In this document: piece after piece, positions 55,984 through 64,000 of the stretch
Numbering within the stretch: the stretch's first letter is position 1
How the letters are laid out: every line of letters begins with the position of its first letter
DNA from: Nymphaea colorata
Lineage: Eukaryota > Streptophyta > Magnoliopsida > Nymphaeales > Nymphaeaceae
Assembly (NCBI RefSeq): GCF_008831285.2
Contig: NC_045141.1
Location: 8,483,353 to 8,547,352 of the forward strand
Direction of reading: 5' to 3'
DNA length: 64,000 bases
Notes under the pieces: generated by a model
The model's database searches: none
What the model was told of the DNA's origin: nothing
The model's input: the letters and a program-made list of their open reading frames with translations, nothing else
Program-made: the position numbers and the translations under genes

Positions 55984-56780
55984 AAACCTTCAACCAAGTT
56001 GTTGGTTATGCATAACCTCGTTCAGAAATTATTTCTCGGTTGTTCTTCCTGATCAGGACCAAGAAACAAACATTCAACAGTCAATGGCAGAATCACCACC
56101 AAATTTCTCAAAACAGAAGTGAAAGAAATGCTGTGTGTCATTTGATTGTGTTACCTTGTTAGTCAAAAGTTAGGTCCCCTGCATTTGTTAAGCAAAATCA
56201 ATCTGTGCAATGGAGAAAGATTAGCAGATTAATACTGATATTCATGGTGATGTTTGCCTTGAATTGACTCAACCCTTCAAAAGCACACGAAAGGAAACAA
56301 ACCAAAACATACAGATACATGTTAGCAGTTAAACTGCACAAAAAGAGAGCTTAATTTCTACGTAAGACCGAAGGAGCCAAAAAGCATATTATTTGACATT
56401 CATTTCCTTGGTGACTTATAGCATAACAAGTACTCAAATATTTAATTCACAAGAAAAATATGATCAACATTACTTGCACAAGCATATCAGTGCACTGTAT
56501 ATGTTGGAATGTGTGTGTCAGAGGTGGAGCCAGAAATTTTTTGGTAGCAAGCACTGAACTATAATTTCGAAATTTTAACAGAGACTGGAATAAAAATTTT
56601 TTATATATGTTAAACTAAGATTTATGAAATTTTTTATATATGTTAAAATGTTTTAATTTTTTAAATTTGACTGTGGGGGGCCAAGGCCTCTGCCGGCGCG
56701 CCCCTGCCTCAGTCCCTGCCTGGTGTGTGTGTTGTATCTGTGGGTCTATCTAAAGTACTATTAGCCAGTCCTAGATGGGG
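55982..56780 (-). repeat. Inverted, diverged copy of 47,690-48,440
   Basis: On minus it matches 47,690-48,440: TGTGGGTCTATCTAAAGTA against the plus-strand flank, GCAGTTTAACTGCTAACATG, GGTTTGTTTCCTTTCGTGTG, AAAGCAGATTGATTTTGC-type words, GTAACACAATCAAATGACA, GTTATGCATAACCAACAACTT. It also retains ATTAAATATTTGAGTAC and ATAATATGCTTTTTGGCTCC, found in copies A and B but lost at 47.9 kb. Confidence 0.75.
56525..56705. mobile_element. hAT-like MITE (CAGAGGTGGAGCCAG family)
   Basis: The left end CAGAGGTGGAGCCAGAAAT and the reverse complement of the right end, CAGGGGCGCGCCGGCAGAGG, frame an AT-rich 180-bp element. No target-site duplication is obvious. Confidence 0.5.
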
Positions 56781-57196
56781 GGTTATACACACCCAAGCCA
56801 AAACCAATGGATGGAATGGATGGAATTCCAAGAATACAATATGTTGTCACAAAAGTCCATCTCCACAAACAAACAGGAGACTAAGTTTACATTTTGTTTT
56901 TAGAACATCCGGTGTGAACAAACTCTCCCTCCCTCTTTCTCTCTCTCTCTCTCTCTCACTTTCTTAACACACCAAGAAAACCGAATCAGAAGAAAAGAAG
57001 GACATGGAAAGAACACAAAGATTTTACATGGTTTTGAGACAATGTTTTCTTAGGTCCATGGCCACCACACAAAGCAGTTTTCACTATCAGAAAAAAATTA
57101 CAAGTACAAGCTAAAACGACGTCCTCTTAAACATGAGATTAGAGCAAAACCCACCAAATAAAAAATTATATAAATACCCTTACAAATATTAGGGAA
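56781..57196. other. Gene-free stretch with a (CT)n microsatellite
   Basis: A CT run of about 20 bases lies at 56,938-56,957. No gene is recognised. Confidence 0.5.
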
Positions 57197-58723
57197 GGCT
57201 ATCACATATGGATCAGACTCCACACTCCAACAGCAGTCACTGAAGCCATTATGTTTTTAAAATTTTTTGAAGGGGCCAAAGTGATCCATTCTGAGGTCAG
57301 TTGGATGAAGGGAACATATTTTAGGAGAATGATCTCATTATATCCTTTTGAGGGAAGAAGCCACCTAAAAAGTTTAAACATTCAGCACGAGTGCTGTCAA
57401 ACTTAAAACTAAGAAGTGAATCATTGACAGTTGCTCATGCTCTGAGCACTCTCAATACACAGGCACCTCACACCACTACGGCACACACTTGATCCACTTG
57501 TAGGGCTATATAAGGGCCGAGTCAAAATTGAACTCATTCAGCTTGGCTCGAGCTCGAGTTAGCTATACAAGGGCAGCATGAACTCCATCCGTTAGACCAA
57601 GCCACAGCTCGAGCATGACTCTTTTAAGCTCGTTTACCAACTCCCCATTTGACCTGATTTATTTTTTTGTTTCTAGTTTGAAAGTTTGCTAAAGAATTCC
57701 TAGATAAATGGTTTACTCAAGTTCAATCAAATCAATTTTATAAAACTCGAACTTCACTTGTTTATAATCGCGAGTTTTGAGTTAAGCTTGAGCTTAACAG
57801 AGCAAATTCGAGTCCAGCTTGAGTTGACTCTGATTTGAATTGAATGTCCAATCCAAGTGTTCCAAAAACATTTGGATGAAGAAAAGAAATTTACTAATCA
57901 ACTAAAAAATCAAACAGGATTTGAAATTAAGAAATAACGTCCAATTAGATTTAGATTCATATATGCATAAATATCCGAACGGATTCAGATTTAGTCATAT
58001 AAAAATATTCAATCGAATTCACATTTAGATTCAAATATGCAAAAATATCCGATCAGATCCAGATGGGACCTATATTTAAATAAAAATTCTGTATTCAATG
58101 CTCTTACAGTTTGTAAATCAGCCAGATTCGGTTCAAAATATGGATTCACATTCAAATTCATATATGAATATAAAAATTGGATTCGGATTGGATTCTGATT
58201 GTGACATCTGATTTCAGAATCATATTAGGATGAAAAAAATGGATTTAGATCGATTCAAATTATATAATCTGATTTTGGATTCAGTTTTGGACGAGGAAAG
58301 AAAACAGATTCAGATTGTAGAATCTGATTTGGGATTCAAATTTGGATATAACTTTTTTTTTAAATTTGTATCCAAACTTGAATCTGAGTATATAAGTAGC
58401 CATACTGTCAAGAATGTATTTTATTTGAATCAGATCCACAGTCATTTGTATCCAAAATCGAATCGTATTCTAATATTTTGCACTTTTATTTTTGTATTTA
58501 GGTCCATCGATTTTCAAGAAAACCATGGTCAGTCATTCTCTTGAGTCCTCCCAACTCCTCCAAGAGTGTCGGTGATGACTGTTCACGATGTTCTTAATGA
58601 GAAGGTTGCCGAATAACTTCAGCTTCTCCAAGAGCATCAGCATGCTGGAGCTTGTGGACATTGAGAAATGGTTCCATATTTGGGTGGTGGCCTTTTGGAT
58701 ATGATTAATTACTTAAAACTAAA
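57197..58723 (+). repeat. Tandem array unit 1 (1,527 bp)
   Basis: The unit starts GGCTATCACATATGGATCAG and ends CTTAAAACTAAA. Its parts, in order, are a short open block (57,239-57,406), a CTCGAG-rich repeat (about 57,505-57,840), a GAATCCGAATC-type repeat (about 57,840-58,500) and a conserved block after TATTTAGGTCCATCG (58,495-58,720). Confidence 0.9.
57239..57406 (+). other. Short conserved reading frame repeated in each array unit
   Basis: A 56-codon open segment contains MFLKFFEGAKVIHSEVSW and MISLYPFEGRSHLK. Units 2 and 3 keep the first about 48 codons in frame with mostly in-frame substitutions (for example GAK/GVK, VSW/VRW), then read a stop one base earlier because of an A-run length change. 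No family is recognised and there is no good start context. It may be an exon of a captured gene or chance. Confidence 0.3.
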
Positions 58724-60038
58724 GGCTATCAAGTATGGATCAGCTTCAACACTCCAACAGCAGTCACTGAACCCATTATGTTTTTAAAAATGTTTGAGGG
58801 TGCCAAAGTGATCCATTCTGAGGTCCGTTGGATGAAGGGAACATATTTTAGGAGAATGATCTCATTATATCCTTTTGAGGGAAGAAGCCACCTAAAAGTT
58901 TAAACATTCAGCACGAGTGCTGTCAAACTTAAAACTACGAAGTGAATCATTGAAAGTTGCTCATGCTGTGAGCACTCTCAATACACAGGCACCTCACACC
59001 ACTACAGCACACACTTGATCCACTTGTTGGGTTATATAAGGGCCGAGTCAAAATCAAACTCATTCAGCTTGGGTCGAGCTCGAGTTAGCTATACAAGGGC
59101 AGCTTGAACTCCATCCGATAGACCAAGCCACAGCTCGAGCATGACTCTTTTAAGGTTGTTTAACAACTCCCCATTTGACCTGATTTCTTGTTTTGGTTTT
59201 TATTTTGAAAATTTTCAAAAGAATTCCCAGATAAATGGTTAACTCAAGTTCAATCAAATCAATTTTATAAAACTCGAACTTCACTTGTTTATAATCGCGA
59301 GTTTTGAGTTAAGCTTGAGCTAAACAGAGCAAATTCGAGTCCAGCTTGAATGGACTCTGATTTGAATTGAATGTCCATGGGACTTATATTTCAATAAAAA
59401 TTCTGTATTCAATGCTCTTACAGTTTGTAAATCAGCCAGATTCGGTTCAAAATATGGATTCAGATTCAAATTCACATATGAATATAAAAATCGGATTCGC
59501 ATTGGATTCTGATTGTGACATTTGGTTTCAGATTCATATTAGGATGAAAAAAATGGATTTAGATCAGATTCAAATTATGAAATCTGATTTTTAATTCAGT
59601 TTTGGATGAGGAAAGAAAACAGATTCAGATTTTTGAATCTGATTTGGGATACAAATTTGGATTTAACTTTTTTTTTAAATTCGTATCCAAACTCGAATCT
59701 GAGTATATAAGTATCCATACTGTCAAGAATGTATTTTATTTGAATCGGATCCATGGTCATTTGTATCCAAAGTCGAATCGTATTCTAATATTTTGCACTT
59801 TTATTTTTGTATTTAGGTCCATCGATTTTCAAGAAAACCATGGTCAGTCATTCTCTTGAGTCCTCCCAACTCCTCCAAGAGTGTCGGTGATGACTGTTCA
59901 CGATGTTCTTAATGAGAAGGTTGCCGAATAACTTCAGCTTCTCCAAGAGTATCAGCATGCTGGAGCTAGTGGACATTGAGAAGTGGTTACATATTTGGGT
60001 GGTGGCCTTTTGGATACGATTAATTACTTAAAACTAAA
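58724..60038 (+). repeat. Tandem array unit 2 (1,315 bp, internally deleted)
   Basis: It has the same order as unit 1 but lacks about 212 bp: TTGAATGTCC joins directly to ATGGGACTTATATTT, removing the first part of the GAATCC-type repeat. Confidence 0.9.
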
Positions 60039-61565
60039 GCCTATCAAGTATGGACCAGACTCAACACTCCAACAGCAGTCACTGAAGCCATTATGTTTTT
60101 AAAATTTTTTGAAGGGGTCAAAGTGATCCATTCTGAGGTCAGTTGGATGAAGGGAACATCTTTTAGGAGAATGATCTCATTATATCCTTTTGAGGGAGGA
60201 TGCCACCTAAAAGTTTAAACATTCAGTACTTGTGCTGTCAAACTTAAAACTAAGAAGTGAATCATTGACAGTTGCTCATGCTGTGAGCACTCTCAATACA
60301 TGGGCACCTCACACCACTACAGCACACACTTGATCCACTTGTAGGGCAATATAAGGGCCGAGTCAAAATCGAACTCATTCAGCTTGGCTCGAGCTCGAGT
60401 TATCTATACAAGGGCAGCATGAACTCCATCCGTTAGACCAAGCCACAGCTCGAGCATGACTCTTTTAAGCTCGTTTACCAACTCCCCATTTGACCTGATT
60501 TCTTTTTTTGTTTCTAGTTTGAAAGTTTGCAAAAGAATTCCTAGATAAATGGTTTACTCAAGTTCAATCAAATCAATTTTATAAAACTCGAACTTCACTT
60601 GTTTATAATCGCGAGTTTTGAGTTAAGCTTGAGCTTAACAGAGCAAATTCGAGTCCAGCTTGAGTTGACTCTGATTTGAATTGAATGTCCAATCCAAGTG
60701 TTCCAAAAACATTTGGATGAAGAAAAGAAATTTACTAATCAACTAAAAAATCAGATAGGATTTGAAATTAAGAAGTGACGTCCGATTAGATTTAGATTCA
60801 TATATGCATAAATATCCGAACGGATTTAGATTTAGTCATATAAAAATATTCAATCGAATTCAGATTTAGATTCAAATATGCAAAAATATCAGATCAGATC
60901 CAGATGGGATTTATATTTAAATAAAAATTCTGTATTCAATGCTCTTACAGTTTGTAAATCAGCCAGATTCGGTTCAAAATATGGATTCAGATTCAAATTC
61001 AAATATGAATATAAAAATCGGATTCGGATTGGATTCTGATTTTCACATCTGATTTCAGATTCATATTAGGATGAAAAAAATTGATTTAGCTCAGATTCAA
61101 ATTATGAAATCTGATTTTGGATTCAGTTTTGGACGAGGAAAGAAAACAGATTCAGATTGTGGAATCTGATTTGGGATTCAAATTTGGATGTAACTTCTTT
61201 TTTAAATTCGTATCCAAGCTCGAATCTGAGTATATAAGTAGCCATACTGTCAAGAATGTATTTTATTTGAATCGGATCCCTGGTCATTCGTATCCAAAGT
61301 CGAATCGTATTCTAATATTTTGCACTTTTATTTTTGTATTTAGGTCCATCGATTTTCAAGAAAACCATGGTCAGTCGTTCTCTTGAGTCCTCCCAACTCC
61401 TCCAAGAGTGTCGGTGATGACTGTTCACGATGTTCTTAATGAGAAGGTTGCCGAATAACTTCAGCTTCTCCAAGAGTATCAGCATGCTGGAGCTTGTGGA
61501 CATTGAGAAATGGTTCCATATTTGGGTGGTGGCCTTTTGGATATGATTCATTTCTTAAAACTAAA
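60039..61565 (+). repeat. Tandem array unit 3 (1,527 bp)
   Basis: It has the same length as unit 1 and is closely similar throughout. After 61,565 the sequence continues into a GAATCTGAATCGG-type repeat (61,566-61,680) that is not part of the unit. Confidence 0.9.
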
Positions 61566-61679
61566 TCTGATCTGAATCTGTATCTGATCCGATACTTATA
61601 TATATCAGAATCTGAATCGGAAACCAGTCGGATGTTATTTCTTAAACCCGAAGACAATCCATTTCTTAGTCAGATTTGG

Positions 61680-62560
61680 GTTGTGGCCTTCTGGTTATGC
61701 GATAGAAGTTATTCTGACAAAAATAGAAATAAAAAAATAAAAAGATTGTAAAGGACATTTCTTTTAAACAAATAACCAAAATGTCCTTCCATTCTTTACC
61801 CACACAACTTTCTCTCTGTCTAAGAAGTACCAAACCCTTAGGTGCCGAACCCATAAGGACGGAAGATTGCAGATTGCGGGGAACTCATAGGGAAGAATGG
61901 ATCACTTGGGATGTGGGTGGATGGCACGTACACCAAGAGGTAGAAGCCCGAGAACCAAAACAGAGCAGTCAACCGTTAGGCCAATGGCTACACCAAAAAA
62001 ATGCCCAAGGGTTGAAAAACTATGTGAATTGATCACTACAAGTTCTTTGGAACTCCGTCCGTTTAGAGTAAGCACAACTTACATCGAAACTTCAAACCAA
62101 GACGGAGTTCCAAATAGAAAATCACTATTTAAGTCGAAACTTCAAACCAAAATGGGGTCAGCTTGAACAAACCACAAGGTTGGGACCTCCTGTGCCTTTG
62201 TTAACTTTCAATCCTCAAACCCAAGCCTGTCTCCCCTCGTAGGGCTAAGCATCCAGCAAGTCCAAAAAATTAGTTGGGTTGATTCGACGGGGCTCCATTC
62301 AATATATTTTTTAATATCTTTTTATTTTAATAATGATATATATTTTATTATTAAAAATATCTTTTATAGTAAAAAAATTTATTTTATATTTAAAAAATAT
62401 TTTTTTATTTTAATTGAATCAAGCCGGAACTCAAGTTTTAGGTGTCGTGCTAGCTTAAGTCCGACTCTTATCTAACCAGCCAGCTTGATGCTCAAGCCTA
62501 TCCCAACAGTCTTACCACTAAGATCTGATTGCCTGCAACCTCCTTCAATCTGCTCTTTGG
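61680..62560. other. Gene-free stretch with a short hairpin
   Basis: A 14-base inverted repeat TTTGGAACTCCGTC at 62,046-62,059 pairs with 62,101-62,114, and the word CGAAACTTCAAACCAA is directly repeated near 62,084 and 62,132. Positions 62,280-62,420 are extremely AT-rich. No gene is recognised. Confidence 0.5.
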
Positions 62561-62574
62561 ATGATGTTCAACTC

Positions 62575-62880
62575 ACAACAATGGTGCCTTGAGCAACTTT
62601 ATCCCCAACAAAATGAACATCCACTTCAATGTGCTGGCGTCTATTATGAAAAAGTTGGAATACCTACTAAATATTTTGCACTCACATTGTCACACCATAT
62701 GGATGGTGGATTTTTTTCGTTCTTATTCGATCAGCGTCTGTGCTAGACTGAGAAATAACTTGCTGTTTCTTTGAACTTCCTGCAACAAGATTCAGTCCCA
62801 AGAAGGCTGCATAAATGTTGACCACCGATCAATCATTTGGGCATTCGGCCCTGTCCGCATCACTATATATATATGAACTT
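62575..62880 (-). mobile_element. Ty1/copia RNase H fragment on the minus strand
   Basis: On minus, the segment matches the copia remnant at 29,548-29,900 and 43,634-43,960: GCCGAATGCCCAAATGATCG, a cysteine-poor RNase H core, NPPSIWCDNVSAKYLVGIP and then CACATTGAAGTGGATGTTCA. Stops are present. It is an independent, diverged insertion or duplication of the same copia family. Confidence 0.65.
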
Positions 62881-64000
62881 TTTGTTCTTGAATGGTTTGA
62901 GCAGAAAGTTGCAGATATTCACTGCCAGCCCAAAGAAGATTGTCAAACAAAATGGTCAAAGGAACAGATCACAAGACATGACGTTATCAAGGACAAACGG
63001 TCCTCTCCTGAACAAACATATTGAACTAGAGATTGAGTCATCCATCCATGGAAGATGGCACAAACAACACACAAAGCTATAACAAAAACAGACAACATCA
63101 ACGAATTCAAGAGTGTGAATCCAAGGAGAATTTGAAAATTCTGATGCATCACACACTAAACAATCTTCCAGCAACCCTATCACCGAAACCAACAATTCAA
63201 CCAGAAATCATAGAGTTACACACCAAAGCAGACGAAGTTGGAATTTTTTTTTTCATGTCCAATAAATAAGAACGAGAAGGAATGAAACAATCATGAATAC
63301 ATCCAATCCATGGGCATACTGAATGGTCTTCCACAAATCCAGTCATCTAAAGGCCATTGGACCTAGAAATCCCAATAACATTCTTCAACAGAGTTTCTCG
63401 GAAAAGATCAAGCAAGAAACAACTACTAGGCTTATCAACTCAATCAGTTGATTGAGAATGAAGGACACTGAAAAAGAAGGGCAAGAAAGAACTAAATTCA
63501 TACACATCAAATACGATCAGTACTTAAGTTTCAATCAATCCCAGGCTCTCAAAATAATTTTAAAAACAAGACTAACAAAAAGAATTACTAATCGGCAAGG
63601 CCGCTTGTGTCAGCTGGCCTGGGTCCCGGGTACCCCGCGGCGGATCGGCCTGCTGCTCAGGTCTATGTGTCAGTGCTCTGATGCTCTCTCTCTCTCTCTC
63701 TCTCTTCCCGGCTTCTTGCTTTTGGCAGGAAATTTTTGAGAGAACCATAGCGGTTGGCGGGGTTATTATAGAAAAATTTCACATCGTCCTTGATAACTTG
63801 CTGTAATTTTGAAAAGTGCCTTCACATTTTCAATTTCTTAATAGAAACCCTTCTTTTGCCCACCAACTGCTTAACAGGTATTTGCTTTATCTTAAAAAAA
63901 TTATAGTTATATATTGTCAAAACTCTTCTATATCGCAAAAATAGGGCCATTTATCTAGTGAGTAAAATAAGCACTCGGAGTTTGGAATTTCCAATTTTAC
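62881..64000. other. Unrecognised terminal stretch with a GC-rich block and (CT)n
   Basis: Positions 63,600-63,660 are GC-rich relative to the rest of the window (GGGTCCCGGGTACCCCGCGG), followed by a (CT)n run at 63,685-63,708. It could be the leader of a gene, but no coding sequence can be supported on either strand within the window. Confidence 0.35.

Noticed and set aside
58230-58544. 104-codon frame, repeated as 85 and 89 codons at 59,602 and 61,117
   Set aside because: It lies in the GAATCC-type repeat part of the tandem array. Conservation only reflects recent tandem duplication, and starts differ among units.
63600-63740. Possible CpG-rich promoter or first exon on minus at the window end
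   Set aside because: The GC-rich block and (CT)n run could be a leader, but no open coding frame with recognisable content is connected to it in the window.

Overview
The window is nuclear DNA of a flowering plant. It is AT-rich, has long gene-poor stretches, and carries LINE, Ty1/copia, CACTA-like and hAT-like remnants, (TA)n and (CT)n microsatellites, and a plant-specific LRR receptor kinase family whose single intron splits the kinase APE motif. The species cannot be resolved from the sequence. No intact protein-coding gene is visible. The window is a graveyard of LRR receptor-like kinase (RLK) pseudogenes of the LRR-XII type (Xa21/EFR/At3g47570-like), whose living members are cell-surface immune receptors.

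Layout. 5-991: decayed LINE ORF1. 3,369-6,875: RLK pseudogene 1, with a recognisable upstream module. 6,876-10,400: repeats and duplicated pieces of the RLK upstream region. 10,771-12,609: RLK pseudogene 2, with an internal deletion and a truncated kinase. 12,610-16,440: repeats and no recognised gene. 16,444-16,594 and 45,355-45,880 (minus strand): fragments of an LRR protein resembling PII-2/RLP29. 21,065-25,639 and 35,103-39,683: two nearly identical copies of RLK pseudogene 3. 44,842-48,440: an older, diverged copy of the 15.2-20.0 kb flank. 48,400-56,780: a complex inverted and tandem repeat region containing orphan RLK 5-prime regions without RLK bodies. 57,197-61,565: a three-unit tandem array with a period near 1.53 kb. 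62,575-62,880: a copia fragment on the minus strand.

The most important observation is structural. The last 13.9 kb before the 100-base N gap (16,824-30,750) is almost identical to the first 14.0 kb after it (30,851-44,841), and the match starts and stops exactly at the gap edges. This is the signature of two overlapping contigs or haplotigs that were scaffolded end to end instead of merged. The two copies of RLK 3 are therefore probably one locus. Some frame breaks that differ between the copies are homopolymer indels and are probably sequencing errors; other breaks are shared and real.

Functionally nothing here appears to work as a pathway. The loci look like a tandem RLK cluster that grew by unequal exchange, took transposon insertions, and decayed. 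I found no credible new biological system. The items most worth a second look are the false-duplication signature, a perfect 54-bp foldback in the RLK 3 intron, a nonsense codon shared by RLK 1 and RLK 3, the orphan RLK promoter pair arranged head to head, and the 1.53-kb tandem array with a conserved short reading frame.
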